DNA of 64,000 nucleotides from Streptomyces niveus (lineage in GTDB: Bacteria; Actinomycetota; Actinomycetes; Streptomycetales; Streptomycetaceae), in contig NZ_CP018047.1 of NCBI RefSeq assembly GCF_002009175.1, positions 3,038,001 through 3,102,000 of the forward strand, written 5' to 3'. Both the position numbers and the translations under genes were made by a program. Within the stretch, counting starts at the first letter, position 1. Every line of letters begins with the position of its first letter. The notes under the pieces are model-generated. The model was given only the letters and a program-made list of their open reading frames with translations, was not told where the DNA came from and ran no database searches. Shown piece after piece: positions 54,092 to 63,189 of the stretch.

Positions 54092-55318
54092 ATGAGCGCT
54101 GCAATCCCTCCGACCGAGCGCCGGGTCTCCGCCCGAGTCGGCGCAATCTCCGAGTCCGCCACCCTCGCCGTCGATGCCAAGGCCAAGGCCCTCAAGGCCG
54201 CGGGCCGGCCGGTGATCGGCTTCGGTGCGGGCGAGCCCGACTTCCCGACGCCCGGCTACATCGTCGAGGCCGCGAGCGAGGCCTGCCACAACCCGAAGTA
54301 CCACCGCTACACCCCGGCCGGCGGGCTCCCCGAGCTCAAGGCCGCCATCGTCGCCAAGACGCTGCGCGACTCCGGCTACGAGATCGACCCCGCCCAGGTC
54401 CTGGTGACCAACGGCGGCAAGCAGGCGATCTACGAGGCGTTCGCCGCGATCCTCGACCCGGGCGACGAGGTCATCGTCCCGGCGCCGTACTGGACGACGT
54501 ACCCCGAGTCGATCCGGCTGGCCGGCGGTGTCCCGGTGGAGGTCGTGGCCGACGAGACCACCGGCTACCGGGTCTCGGTCGAGCAGTTGGAGGCGGCGCG
54601 CACGGAGCGTACGAAGGTCGTGCTCTTCGTCTCGCCCTCCAACCCGACCGGCGCCGTCTACAGCCGGGAGGACACCGAGGCCATCGGCCGCTGGGCCGTG
54701 TCGCACGGCCTGTGGGTCATGACGGACGAGATCTACGAGCACCTCGTCTACGGGGACGCCGAGTTCACCTCGCTGCCCACGGTGGTGCCGGAGCTGCGCG
54801 ACAAGTGCGTCGTGGTCAACGGTGTCGCCAAGACGTACGCGATGACCGGCTGGCGGGTGGGCTGGATCGTCGGCCCCAAGGACGTGGTGAAGGCCGCGAC
54901 CAACCTCCAGTCGCACGCGACGTCGAACGTGGCGAACGTCTCGCAGGCCGCCGCGCTCGCCGCCCTCACCGGCAGCCTCGACGCGGTGGACGAGATGCGG
55001 GTCGCCTTCGACCGGCGCCGGGGCACCATCGTCCGGATGCTCAACGAGATCGACGGCGTGGTCTGCCCGGAGCCCGAGGGCGCGTTCTACGTGTACCCGT
55101 CGGTGAAGGCGCTGCTCGGCAAGGAGATCCGCGGCAGGCGCCCCGAGAGCTCGGTCGACCTGGCCACCCTGATCCTGGAAGAGGCCGAGGTCGCGGTCGT
55201 ACCGGGTGAGGCCTTCGGTACGCCGGGATATCTGCGGCTGTCGTACGCGCTGGGCGACGAGGACCTGGTCGAGGGCGTGGCCAGGCTCCAGAAGCTGCTG
55301 GCCGAGGCCAGCGACTGA
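54092..55318 (+). CDS. aspC: Pyridoxal-phosphate aminotransferase, aspartate aminotransferase type
   Basis: 408 residues from ATG ([20 protein letters not shown]), three codons inside the longest frame. Class I fold: [39 protein letters not shown], the PLP Lys in [16 protein letters not shown], and the substrate Arg in GYLRLSYA. Transamination of aspartate or related acids. Divergent from tRNA-Trp/secE as in other Streptomyces. Confidence 0.92.
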   Translation: MSAAIPPTERRVSARVGAISESATLAVDAKAKALKAAGRPVIGFGAGEPDFPTPGYIVEAASEACHNPKYHRYTPAGGLPELKAAIVAKTLRDSGYEIDPAQVLVTNGGKQAIYEAFAAILDPGDEVIVPAPYWTTYPESIRLAGGVPVEVVADETTGYRVSVEQLEAARTERTKVVLFVSPSNPTGAVYSREDTEAIGRWAVSHGLWVMTDEIYEHLVYGDAEFTSLPTVVPELRDKCVVVNGVAKTYAMTGWRVGWIVGPKDVVKAATNLQSHATSNVANVSQAAALAALTGSLDAVDEMRVAFDRRRGTIVRMLNEIDGVVCPEPEGAFYVYPSVKALLGKEIRGRRPESSVDLATLILEEAEVAVVPGEAFGTPGYLRLSYALGDEDLVEGVARLQKLLAEASD

Positions 55319-55360
55319 GTCTGAGAGCCACCTACGGATTTCCGGATGTGGCTGGTAGAT

Positions 55361-55398
55361 ACGGGTCCCCGGCGGTGTCCGGGGGCCCGTTCTTTCGT
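55361..55398 (+). terminator. Terminator after the aminotransferase
   Basis: Stem ACGGGTCCCCGG / CCGGGGGCCCGT (one T-G pair, 6-base loop) followed by TCTTTCGTT, 43 bases after the stop. Confidence 0.75.
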
Positions 55399-55463
55399 TC
55401 GGGCAACCACCCGAAGGTGGAAAGGGACTCCCGGAGTCCGCCCGAGTACGGCAAGATCCATGG

Positions 55464-56525
55464 ATGGAGAACGTTTCCGGCCCCCCGCGTGACGACAGCG
55501 CCACCCGCGCCACCCGTGACATCCGCCTCTTGCCGAAGGCCCATCTGCATCTGCACTTCACCGGCTCGATGCGGCCGACGACGCTGCTGGAGCTGGCCGA
55601 CAAGTACGGCGTCCACCTCCCCGACGCCCTCACCGGCGGCGAGCCGCCCGAACTGCGCGCGACCGACGAACGGGGCTGGTTCCGCTTCCAGCGGCTCTAC
55701 GACATCGCCCGGTCCTGTCTGCGCTCCGCCGAGGACATCCAGCGGCTGGTGCGCGAGGCCGCCGAGGAGGACGTCAAGGACGGCTCCGGGTGGCTGGAGA
55801 TACAGGTCGACCCCACCTCGTACGCCCCGCTGCTCGGCGGACTGATCCCGGCGCTGGAGATCATCCTGGACGCCGTGGACGCGGCGGCCAGGGACACCGG
55901 GCTCGACATACGGGTCGTGGTCGCGGCGAACCGGATGAAGCATCCCCTGGACGCCCGCACACTCGCGCGGCTCGCCGTGCGGTACGCGGACCGGGGCGTC
56001 GTCGGGTTCGGCCTGTCGAACGACGAACGCCGGGGCATGGCACGGGACTTCGACCGGGCCTTCGCGATCGCCAGGGAGGGCGGGCTGCTCGCGGCGCCGC
56101 ACGGCGGTGAGCTGAGCGGGCCCTCGTCCGTACGGGACTGCCTGGACGATCTGCGCGCGACCCGGGTCGGGCACGGCGTACGGGCCGCCGAGGATCCGCG
56201 GCTGCTGCGCAAGCTGGCCGAGCGCGGGGTGACCTGTGAGGTCTGCCCCGCGTCGAACGTGGCGCTGGGCGTGTACGAGAAGCCCGCCGACGTGCCTCTG
56301 CGCACCCTGTTCGACGCCGGGGTGCCGATGGCGCTGGGCGCCGACGACCCGCTGCTGTTCGGCTCGCGGCTCGCGGCGCAGTACGAACTGGTACGCAAGC
56401 ACCACGGGTTCACGGACGGGGAGCTGGCCGAGCTGGCCCGTCAGTCCGTACGGGGCTCGGCGGCGCCCGCCGGGACGCAGGAGAAGCTGCTGGCGGGGAT
56501 CGACAGCTGGCTGCTGGACGGCTGA
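55464..56525 (+). CDS. add: Adenosine deaminase
   Basis: 353 residues. Metal motif KAHLHLHFTGSMR (His27, His29), APHGGE, VGHGVR and ALGADDPLLF carry the zinc ligands and catalytic Glu/His/Asp of the family. Converts adenosine to inosine in purine salvage; activity on related aminopurines cannot be excluded. Own transcription unit after a terminator. Confidence 0.9.
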   Translation: MENVSGPPRDDSATRATRDIRLLPKAHLHLHFTGSMRPTTLLELADKYGVHLPDALTGGEPPELRATDERGWFRFQRLYDIARSCLRSAEDIQRLVREAAEEDVKDGSGWLEIQVDPTSYAPLLGGLIPALEIILDAVDAAARDTGLDIRVVVAANRMKHPLDARTLARLAVRYADRGVVGFGLSNDERRGMARDFDRAFAIAREGGLLAAPHGGELSGPSSVRDCLDDLRATRVGHGVRAAEDPRLLRKLAERGVTCEVCPASNVALGVYEKPADVPLRTLFDAGVPMALGADDPLLFGSRLAAQYELVRKHHGFTDGELAELARQSVRGSAAPAGTQEKLLAGIDSWLLDG

Positions 56526-56541
56526 CGGCGCGGACCGCCCT

Positions 56542-57165
56542 TCAGGTCACGGGGGCGAGCCCCAGGAGCGCCGCGCGGACCAGCGCGGGGGCGAACTCCT
56601 CGACCGGGGCGACCGGTTCGCCGTCGGGAAAGCTGCTCAGGAACGCCCGCTGCTGACACGCGCCGAGCAGCAGCGTGGCCGCGGCGTCGGGATCGGCGTC
56701 GGGACGGATCCGGCCCGCTTCGCGCTCGTTGCGCAGATAGGCGGCGAGGGAGCGCAGCGGGATGTGCGGGCCGGCGCCCAGTGCCCGTACGCCCTCGGCG
56801 TGGCGGCGCAGCAGCGCCGGTTCGGCGAAGATTGAGGCGGCGATCGCGAAGGTCGCCTCGTAGAAGAGGGCGGCCTGGCGGACGACCTCGGTCAGGTTCT
56901 CCTCGACACTCCGCGCGTCGCCTCCCCCGCCCGCTCCCCCGTCGGCGGGGCGCTTCGCGAGTTCGCTGAGGAGCGGGCCGAGCCGGGGCAGCCGCTCGTC
57001 CAGTACGTGCAGGAAGAGGTCTTCCTTGCCGGCGAAGTACTTGTAGAGGGCCGCCTCCGAGCAGCCAGCCGCCCGGGCGATCTCCTTGGTGGTGGCGCGG
57101 GCCAGGCCGATGGTGGCCATCAGCTCGGCGGCGGCGTCGAGAATGCGGGCCCGCGCGGGCTTCAT
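56542..57165 (-). CDS. TetR-family repressor
   Basis: 207 residues from ATG (MKPARARILDAAAELMATIG); helix-turn-helix TKEIARAAGCSEAALYKYFA. Divergent from an NAD(P)-binding protein, with two GTGAGTA-type palindromes in the shared promoter, so it probably represses that gene and itself. Confidence 0.88.
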   Translation of the reverse strand: MKPARARILDAAAELMATIGLARATTKEIARAAGCSEAALYKYFAGKEDLFLHVLDERLPRLGPLLSELAKRPADGGAGGGGDARSVEENLTEVVRQAALFYEATFAIAASIFAEPALLRRHAEGVRALGAGPHIPLRSLAAYLRNEREAGRIRPDADPDAAATLLLGACQQRAFLSSFPDGEPVAPVEEFAPALVRAALLGLAPVT

Positions 57166-57193
57166 ATGTGATCCGTTCACGGCTTGACGACGG

Positions 57194-57234
57194 GGTGAGT
57201 ACCTACTCACCATAGAGGTGAGTGAGTACTCACC
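57194..57234. promoter_or_regulatory. Paired TetR operators
   Basis: Two palindromes in the divergent promoter: GGTGAGTACCTACTCACC (57194-57211) and GTGAGTACTCAC (57222-57233), both built from the half-site GTGAGTA. They lie 29-60 bases from the TetR start and 21-60 bases from the divergent start. Confidence 0.7.
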
Positions 57235-57254
57235 CACCAGGAAAGGCTACGGCT

Positions 57255-57890
57255 ATGAAGCTCACCGTTTTCGGTGCGACCGGCGGAATCGGCCAGGAGA
57301 TCGTCCGGCAGGGGCTGGCGGCGGGACATCAGGTCACGGCCGTGGTGCGTGACCCGGCACGCTTCACCGTCACCGGTGACGAGCTGGAGGTCTTCACGGC
57401 GGCCACGTTCGACGACCCGCAGACGCTTCGGCCCGCCGTGAAGGGCCGGGACGCCGTGCTGTCGGGCATCGGGCCGAGCAGCCGCAAGCTCGCGGGCATC
57501 GCGGGGCCGGTGGCGCGCTCGATCCTCGGGGCGATGGACGCGGAGGGGGTGCGCCGCGTCGTCGTGGTGAGCGCGGCCCCGCTGGGTCCCGTACCGCGCG
57601 ACGAGCCCCTGGCCGGGAAGCTCGCCCTGGGTGTGGTCAAGATCGTGCTCAAGCCCGTCTACGACGATCTCGCCCGTATGGAGGCGGAGTTGGCGCGCAG
57701 CGGGGCGGACTGGACATCCGTGCGGCCGCCCCAGCTGGTGGACGCGCCGGTGACCGGTGTCTACCGGACGGTGGTCGACGGGAACCCGCGGGCGGGGAGA
57801 AGGATCGGCCGGGCCGACGTGGCCCACGCGATGCTGGCGATGGTGGACGACCCGGCGATGGTGAAGCGGGCGGTGGGGGTCGCGTACTAG
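57255..57890 (+). CDS. NAD(P)-binding, NmrA/SDR-like epimerase family protein
   Basis: 211 residues from ATG (MKLTVFGATGGIGQEIVRQG), SD AGGAAAGG. GATGGIG dinucleotide motif, YDDLARMEAELARSG and WTSVRPPQLVDAPVTG match the NAD(P)H-binding (PF13460-like) group. Probably a quinone- or redox-stress-related reductase; substrate unknown. Controlled by the divergent TetR gene. Confidence 0.85.
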   Translation: MKLTVFGATGGIGQEIVRQGLAAGHQVTAVVRDPARFTVTGDELEVFTAATFDDPQTLRPAVKGRDAVLSGIGPSSRKLAGIAGPVARSILGAMDAEGVRRVVVVSAAPLGPVPRDEPLAGKLALGVVKIVLKPVYDDLARMEAELARSGADWTSVRPPQLVDAPVTGVYRTVVDGNPRAGRRIGRADVAHAMLAMVDDPAMVKRAVGVAY

Positions 57891-57949
57891 CCGGGGGTTG
57901 TGCCTTTCGGCCGGGGCCGGGGGTTGGCCTGTCGGCCGGGGCCGGTGCC

Positions 57950-59005
57950 TCAGAGGCTGACGCCCACCGTCACCGGCTCGTTGACCAGGGTGATCCCGAA
58001 AGCCTCACGCACCCCCGCGACGACCTCCCGGGCGAGCGCCAGCAGGTCCTCGGTGGTGGCGTCGCCCCGGTTGGTCAGGGCGAGCGTGTGCTTCGTGGAG
58101 ATGCGCGCCGGGCCCGCCCCGTACCCCTTCGTGAAGCCCGCGCGGTCGATCAGCCACGCCGCCGAGGTCTTCGTACGGCCGTCCCCCGCCGGGAACGCGG
58201 GCGGTGCGACGTCCGGGCCGAGCCGCTCGGAGACGCGGGCGAGGAACGCCGCGAGCTGGGCGTCGTCGAGGATCGGGTTGGTGAAGAAGGAGCCGGCCGA
58301 CCAGGTGTCGTGGTCCGCCGGGTCGAGCACCATGCCCTTGCCCGCGCGCAGTTCGAGGACGGTCCTGCGGGCGGTGGCGGCCGGGACCCGGTCGCCGGGC
58401 TCGACACCGAGGGCGCGCGCCGTCTCGGCGTACTTCAGCGGGGCCGAGAGCCCGTCCGCGTCCTCCAGCGCGAACCGCACGCGCAGGACGACATAGCGCT
58501 CGGGGTGCTCCTTGAAGCGGCTGTGGCGGTAGGAGAACGCGCACTCGGCGTTGGTGAGGGTCAGGGTCTCGCGGGTGGTCCGGTCGTAGGCGACGACCTC
58601 GGTGATGGTGCTCGACACCTCCTGGCCGTACGCGCCCACGTTCTGGATCGGCGTGGCGCCGGCCGAGCCGGGGATGCCGGCCAGGCACTCGATGCCCGCG
58701 AGCCCGGCCTCGACCGTACGGGCGACGGCGTCGGTCCAGGTCTCGCCGGCGGCCAGTTCCAGCGCCGTACCCGAGAGGTCGAAGCCGCGTGTCGCGATCC
58801 GCAGGGCGGTGCCCTCGAAGCCCTTGTCGCCGATGACCAGATTGCTGCCGCCGCCGATGATCAGGAGCGGCGTGCCCGCGTCGTCCGCCTCGCGCACGGC
58901 CGCCACGACCTCGGCGTCCGTGGTCGCGGTGATCAGCCGGGTGGCGGGGCCGCCGAGGCGGAAGGTGGTCAGGGGGGCGAGGGGGGCGTCGTGGAGTTCC
59001 TGCAC
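57950..59005 (-). CDS. murB: UDP-N-acetylenolpyruvoylglucosamine reductase
   Basis: 351 residues. FAD-binding LLIIGGGSNLVIGDKGFEGT, ECLAGIPGSAGATPIQNVGAY and the catalytic region FSYRHSRFKEH are present. Second step of UDP-MurNAc synthesis for peptidoglycan. Type I MurB. Preceded by the MFS terminator, so it likely has its own promoter. Confidence 0.95.
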   Translation of the reverse strand: MQELHDAPLAPLTTFRLGGPATRLITATTDAEVVAAVREADDAGTPLLIIGGGSNLVIGDKGFEGTALRIATRGFDLSGTALELAAGETWTDAVARTVEAGLAGIECLAGIPGSAGATPIQNVGAYGQEVSSTITEVVAYDRTTRETLTLTNAECAFSYRHSRFKEHPERYVVLRVRFALEDADGLSAPLKYAETARALGVEPGDRVPAATARRTVLELRAGKGMVLDPADHDTWSAGSFFTNPILDDAQLAAFLARVSERLGPDVAPPAFPAGDGRTKTSAAWLIDRAGFTKGYGAGPARISTKHTLALTNRGDATTEDLLALAREVVAGVREAFGITLVNEPVTVGVSL

Positions 59006-59016
59006 GGCACAAGAGT

Positions 59017-59057
59017 ACGTTCGGATCCGGGGACGGCTCGTCCCCGGATCCGAACGT
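59017..59057 (-). terminator. Terminator between MFS gene and murB
   Basis: Perfect 19-bp stem ACGTTCGGATCCGGGGACG paired with 59039-59057, 3-base loop. Starts 12 bases before the murB ATG on the other side, so any murB promoter must overlap it. Confidence 0.8.
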
Positions 59058-59074
59058 GTGGTCTCCGGAGGCCG

Positions 59075-60559
59075 TCAGACGGCCACCGTCTCGCGCTTCT
59101 CCCCGGCCGCCGTCTCGCGCTTCTCCTCGGCCGCCGTGTCGCGCGCCGCCGACTTCCGTACGGTCGTGGTCCTGCCCGTGGCCCGGCGGCCGGGCATGGC
59201 CAGGGCCGTCAGGGCCGCCAGCCCCACGACGGCCGAGCCGATCCACAGGGCGGGGACGGTGCCGTCCACGAAGACCTGGGGTGTCTCGTAGCCGCCCCGC
59301 GCGGAGAACACCGCCCCGAGTATCGCGACGCCGAGAGCGCCGCCGACCTCACGCAGCGCGCTGTTCGCGCCGGACGCGATGCCCTGCTCGGCGGGCCGGA
59401 CGCTGGACATGACCAGGCTGGTGGCCGGGGCGAAGTACAGCGCCATGCCGATCCCGCTGACGATCAGCGCGGGGAGCAGCGCCGCGTACGACACACCGGG
59501 CTCCACCGCCATCGCGAACAGGGCCAGTCCGACGGCCTGGAGGGCGAGGCCCGCGGTGACCACGGGCCGGCCGCCGACGCGGTCGGAGAGGATCCCGGCG
59601 AACGGCGCGACGAGCAGCGGCATCGCGGTCCACGGGAGCATCCGCAGGCCGGCCTCGGTGGGCGAGTAACCGGCGACGCCCTGCATGAACTGGCTGAGCA
59701 GGAAGATCGAACCGAACATGCCGAGGAACATCAGCAGGCTCGCGGCGTTGATCCCGGCGAAGGTGCGGTCCTTGAACAGCCGCATCGGCAGCATCGGGTC
59801 GGGCCGGCGGATGCCGTGGCGCACGAAGCCGGCGATCAGCAGCGTGCCCACGATCAGCCCGCCGAGGACGAGGGGGCTGGTCCAGCCCTCGGCGTTGGCG
59901 TTGACCAGGGCGTAGACGATGCCGAAGAGGCCGCCGCTGATGAGCAGGGTGCCGGGGATGTCGATGCGGGCGTTCGGGGCGTACGACTCCTTGAGGCGCG
60001 TCCTGGCGAGCGGGAGCAGCAGGAGACCGATCGGGACGTTCAGCCAGAAGATCCACTCCCAGGAGATGTGCTCTGTGAGGCTTCCGCCGACGAGCGGGCC
60101 CGCGGCGACGGCGATGCCGGTGACGGCGCTGAAGATGCCGAGCGCGGCGCCGCGTCTGGCGGCCGGTACCGCAGCGGTGAGCAGGGTGAGGGCGAGCGGC
60201 ATCATGATCGCCGCGCCGACGCCCTGGACGGCGCGTGCGGCAATCAGGGTGTCGATGCCGGGGGCGAGGGCCGCGGCGGCGGACGCCGCGGTGAAGACCG
60301 AGAGCCCGGCGACGAAGAGCCGGCGGCGGCCGAACCGGTCGCCGAGGGCCGCGCCGAACATGAGCAGCACCGCGAAGGTGAGCGTGTAGGCGTTGACCGT
60401 CCACTCCAGGTCGGCGAGCTTGCCGCCGAGGTCCTCGCGGATGGACGGCAGGGCGGTGGTGACGACGAGGTTGTCGAGGGCCGCCATGAAGCCCGCGGCG
60501 CCGGTGATGACGAGGGCCCAGGTGGCGTTCGTGCCGCCGCGGGCTGCTGGCTGGTTCAT
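59075..60559 (-). CDS. MFS drug exporter, DHA2 (14-helix) family
   Basis: 494 residues with about 14 membrane segments. LDNLVVTTALPSIREDLGG and GDRFGRRRLFVAGL (motif A) are typical of EmrB/QacA-type drug:proton antiporters. Charged C-terminal tail with EEKRETAAGEKRET repeats. The regulator gene lies just upstream, and both promoters share an operator-like sequence. Substrate unknown. Confidence 0.9.
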   Translation of the reverse strand: MNQPAARGGTNATWALVITGAAGFMAALDNLVVTTALPSIREDLGGKLADLEWTVNAYTLTFAVLLMFGAALGDRFGRRRLFVAGLSVFTAASAAAALAPGIDTLIAARAVQGVGAAIMMPLALTLLTAAVPAARRGAALGIFSAVTGIAVAAGPLVGGSLTEHISWEWIFWLNVPIGLLLLPLARTRLKESYAPNARIDIPGTLLISGGLFGIVYALVNANAEGWTSPLVLGGLIVGTLLIAGFVRHGIRRPDPMLPMRLFKDRTFAGINAASLLMFLGMFGSIFLLSQFMQGVAGYSPTEAGLRMLPWTAMPLLVAPFAGILSDRVGGRPVVTAGLALQAVGLALFAMAVEPGVSYAALLPALIVSGIGMALYFAPATSLVMSSVRPAEQGIASGANSALREVGGALGVAILGAVFSARGGYETPQVFVDGTVPALWIGSAVVGLAALTALAMPGRRATGRTTTVRKSAARDTAAEEKRETAAGEKRETVAV

Positions 60560-60576
60560 CGTGCTCCCCGATCTGG

Positions 60577-60594
60577 TTAGTTATTGATGACTAA
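60577..60594 (-). promoter_or_regulatory. Operator-like palindrome upstream of the MFS gene
   Basis: Minus strand TTAGTCATCAATAACTAA, an inverted repeat (TTAGT / ACTAA) 18 bases before the MFS ATG. A related sequence is found before the TetR gene at 61267-61288. Confidence 0.6.
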
Positions 60595-60654
60595 CTTCTC
60601 TGGACATGAAGAGAGGACGAGCGGTCGTGCCGCTCGGTCCGACAGGTGACTCGA

Positions 60655-61260
60655 CTACGGGAGGGGCCCGCCCGGCTCGCTGTCGGCCGGGCCGGCGGTA
60701 GGTGCGGCGACCGGCTGCGCGGAGTCGTAGAAACCGGACCAGACGCGGTGCCCGGCCGGAAATCCCATCGAGAGCAGCGTGTTGACCAGCATTCCGTACG
60801 CCAGGAACGTCGTGGTCTCGTTCACGTCCGCGCCCAGCGCCAGATGCGAGGAGTCCCAGAGCGCCTCCCACGCGGCCCGGAGGGTACGCCCGAACTCGTG
60901 GTCCCCCGCCGCCTCGGCGGCCGCCACCGCGACGTACGTCTGCATCTGCATCATCAGCTTCTCCGGGTCGTCCGCGATGAGCCACTGATAGGCCCTGCCC
61001 ATCGCGTGGACGGCCGCCTCGCCCTCCAGACCGTCCGACGCCTCCTCGAAGAGGCGCCGGGTGTCGGCGAGGCAGCGCTCAGCCGCCGCGAGGAAGATGG
61101 CCTGCTTGTTCGGGAAGAGCCGGAAGAGGTACGGCTGCGAGACACCGACGCGACGGGCGATCACCTCGGTGGAAGTGCCGTGGTATCCGGCGCGGGCGAA
61201 CTCGACGATCGCCGCGCGGATGACGCTCTCGCGTCGCTGTTCTGCGCTCATCCTGACCAT
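60655..61260 (-). CDS. TetR-family repressor of the MFS exporter
   Basis: 201 residues from ATG 61260 (MVRMSAEQRRESVIRAAIVE); the ATG/GTG choices at 61281 and 61251 are alternatives. Helix-turn-helix STEVIARRVGVSQPYLFRLF. Adjacent and co-directional with the DHA2 exporter; likely autoregulated through the TTAGT..ACT sites. Confidence 0.87.
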   Translation of the reverse strand: MVRMSAEQRRESVIRAAIVEFARAGYHGTSTEVIARRVGVSQPYLFRLFPNKQAIFLAAAERCLADTRRLFEEASDGLEGEAAVHAMGRAYQWLIADDPEKLMMQMQTYVAVAAAEAAGDHEFGRTLRAAWEALWDSSHLALGADVNETTTFLAYGMLVNTLLSMGFPAGHRVWSGFYDSAQPVAAPTAGPADSEPGGPLP

Positions 61261-61266
61261 GGGTCG

Positions 61267-61288
61267 TAAGTTATTGGTCAATCACTAA
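61267..61288 (-). promoter_or_regulatory. Operator-like site upstream of the TetR gene
   Basis: Minus strand TTAGTGATTGACCAATAACT TA-type sequence sharing TTAGT.AT and AATAACT with the site at 60577-60594, but with four extra central bases. Confidence 0.5.
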
Positions 61289-61332
61289 CCTGTCAACCCC
61301 TGGATCTGGGGCCTGATCCCGGCGCTCACCGT

Positions 61333-61375
61333 CACCGTCGCCGGACGGGCCCGATCGGCCCGTCCGGCGACGGTG
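61333..61375 (-). terminator. Terminator after hadB
   Basis: Perfect 19-bp stem CACCGTCGCCGGACGGGCC paired with 61357-61375, 5-base loop, 33 bases after the hadB stop. Confidence 0.85.
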
Positions 61376-61408
61376 AGTGAACGGTGCGCGCGTCGGGCGC
61401 GTCGCCGC

Positions 61409-61837
61409 TCAGGCCAGCTGGACGACGGCGCGGGACATGCCCAGCACCTTCTTGCCCTCGCTGGTCGCCGTCAGATCCACCCGCACGCGGTTGTCGTCGA
61501 GCTTGTCGCCGATCTTGGCGCTCACCTCGATGACCGCGCCCTTGTCGTCGTTGGGCACCACGACGGGCCTGGTGAAGCGGACGCCGTACTCGACGACGGC
61601 CCCCGGGTCCCCCACCCAGTCGGTCACCACCCGGACCGCCTCGGCCATGGTGAACATGCCGTGCGCGATGACGTCGGGCAGCCCGACCTCCAGCGCGAAC
61701 TTCTCGTTCCAGTGGATCGGGTTGAAGTCGCCGGACGCGCCGGCGTACCGCACCAGGGTGTCCCGGGTGACCGGGAAGACCGCGGCCGGCAGCTCCGTAC
61801 CGATCTCGACGTCCTTGTAAGCGATCTGCGTGGCCAT
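61409..61837 (-). CDS. hadB: MaoC-family (3R)-hydroxyacyl-ACP dehydratase, HadB-like
   Basis: 142 residues from ATG (MATQIAYKDVEIGTELPAAV). Hot-dog hydratase motif YAGASGDFNPIHWNEKFALE with catalytic Asp and His. Partner of HadA directly upstream. In mycobacteria the HadAB dehydratase extends mycolic acids; in Streptomyces, which lack mycolates, the pair persists with unclear acyl substrate. Confidence 0.88.
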   Translation of the reverse strand: MATQIAYKDVEIGTELPAAVFPVTRDTLVRYAGASGDFNPIHWNEKFALEVGLPDVIAHGMFTMAEAVRVVTDWVGDPGAVVEYGVRFTRPVVVPNDDKGAVIEVSAKIGDKLDDNRVRVDLTATSEGKKVLGMSRAVVQLA

Positions 61838-61842
61838 CGGTG

Positions 61843-62295
61843 TCACTCCCCCTCGGCGGCGCGCGCCACGAGCTTCGTCCACGCGGTCACGACGTGCGCG
61901 CCCGCCTCGTCGTGCACCTCGCCGCGGACGTCGAGGATGTCGTTCCCGGCCATGGACTTGATCCCCTCGATGGTCGAGGTGACGGTCAGCCGGTCCCCCG
62001 CCCGTACGGGCCGGGTGTACGCGAACTTCTGGTCGCCGTGGACGACCCGGCTGTAGTCGAGACCGAGCTGCGGGTCCGCGATGACGTCCCGCGCCGCCTT
62101 GAAGGTGATCGCGAAGACGAAGGTCGGCGGGGCGATCACATCGTGGTGGCCGAGCGCCTTCGCCGCGTCCGGGTCGGCGTACGCCGGATTTCCGTCACCC
62201 ACCGCCTCGGCGAACTCGCGGATCTTCTCCCGGCCCACCTCGTACGGCTCGGTGGGCGGATAGGTCCGCCCGACGAAGGACTGGTCGAGCGCCAT
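61843..62295 (-). CDS. hadA: MaoC N-terminal-type dehydratase subunit, HadA-like
   Basis: 150 residues from ATG (MALDQSFVGRTYPPTEPYEV). Hot-dog fold lacking the Asp/His hydratase pair in the FAEAVGDGNPAYADPDAAKA region, as in HadA stabilising subunits. Five bases before hadB, so cotranscribed. Placement after rpmG is conserved in actinobacteria. Confidence 0.88.
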   Translation of the reverse strand: MALDQSFVGRTYPPTEPYEVGREKIREFAEAVGDGNPAYADPDAAKALGHHDVIAPPTFVFAITFKAARDVIADPQLGLDYSRVVHGDQKFAYTRPVRAGDRLTVTSTIEGIKSMAGNDILDVRGEVHDEAGAHVVTAWTKLVARAAEGE

Positions 62296-62368
62296 GGGCT
62301 CGTTACCTCCTGATGAGACTGCCCTGATGAATTGGTGCACAACTATGTACGGGGCCCGGCAAACGACA

Positions 62369-62400
62369 CGAGGCCGCCCCCCGTTAAGGGGACGGCCTCG
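62369..62400 (-). terminator. Hairpin between rpmG and hadA
   Basis: Stem CGAGGCCG / CGGCCTCG with inner CCCC/GGGG pairing, 15 bases after the rpmG stop. Confidence 0.65.
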
Positions 62401-62414
62401 GGTACGAGCCTGGG

Positions 62415-62579
62415 TCAGCGCGTTTCGCGGTGAGCCGTGTGCGAGTTGCAACGAGGGCAGTGCTTCTTCATCTCAAGACGGTCCGGGTTGTTGCGCCGGT
62501 TCTTCTTGGTGATGTAGTTCCGCTCCTTGCACTCCACGCAGGCCAGCGTGATCTTCGGGCGGACGTCGGTGGCAGCCAC
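62415..62579 (-). CDS. rpmG: 50S ribosomal protein L33 (bL33), zinc-binding form
   Basis: 54 residues from a GTG start ([20 protein letters not shown]) with AAGGAG seven bases upstream. CVEC and CPRC pairs form the zinc ribbon (C+ form). Zinc-free paralogues usually exist elsewhere in Streptomyces. Immediately downstream of tRNA-Met. Confidence 0.95.
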
Positions 62580-62668
62580 GTGAGTGCTCCTTGGACGGAC
62601 AGATTGACGGGTTAACGCATAAAAGAGTAGCCGATCGAAGGATCGCCCCCACCATCGGCTACCGTGTG

Positions 62669-62741
62669 TAGCGGTGACCGGACTTGAACCGGTGACACAG
62701 CGATTATGAGCCGCTTGCTCTACCGACTGAGCTACACCGCT
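62669..62741 (-). tRNA. tRNA-Met (anticodon CAT)
   Basis: 73 nt; acceptor AGCGGTG / CACCGCT, D-arm AGCTCAGTCGGTAGAGC, anticodon loop CTCATAA (CAT), T-arm GGTTCAAGTCC. The paired 1-72 A-T position and lack of the initiator GGG/CCC anticodon stem suggest an elongator tRNA. CCA not encoded. Confidence 0.93.
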
Positions 62742-62788
62742 GTGATGTCGGATCCCCTCGCCCGAGGGCGAGGAGCGCCGAACACCAG

Positions 62789-62861
62789 AGCCCCAATACG
62801 GAATCGAACCGTAGACCTTCTCCTTACCATGGAGACGCTCTACCGACTGAGCTATTGGGGC
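62789..62861 (-). tRNA. tRNA-Thr (anticodon GGT)
   Basis: 73 nt; acceptor GCCCCAA / TTGGGGC, D-arm AGCTCAGTCGGTAGAGC, anticodon loop ATGGTAA (GGT), T-arm GGTTCGATTCC. CCA not encoded. 47 bases upstream of tRNA-Met; the two are probably cotranscribed with rpmG. Confidence 0.93.
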
Positions 62862-63189
62862 GAGCGATGAAGACATTACACGGTCCGTCGCCGTTCGCCC
62901 AAATCCGTTTCCCGGCTTCTCGTCCCACCTGTCCCTTCCGTCTCGGGGCGGGCGGCGGACGGGGGTTGGCGGCGGCTCGGGACACCCTCGCCAGGGGTCC
63001 CGATCGGGGGCGCAGGCCCGGTGGGACAGGGCGCGGAGGCGTTCCGTACACCAGGCAGAGCCACGCCGGTATGACTATTTCCTTCCTCCTCGAAGGGTGC
63101 CCGGGGCGCCTCTAGGCTCGATCCACGCCGCGTGATCTTGCACGGCCGGAGCCCTACAGCCCCCGCCAGGAGCCCACCCAGGAGCGCGA
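62862..63189. other. Divergent intergenic region between tRNA-Thr and amidohydrolase
   Basis: 328 bases. No gene is supported; it must contain the leftward tRNA promoter and the rightward amidohydrolase promoter. AGGAG at 63181-63185 is the SD of the amidohydrolase. No clear promoter boxes recognised. Confidence 0.4.

Noticed and set aside
58088..60580. 830-codon open frame antisense to murB and the MFS exporter
   Set aside because: Gly/Glu/Arg repeats without domains; both opposite-strand genes are unambiguous.
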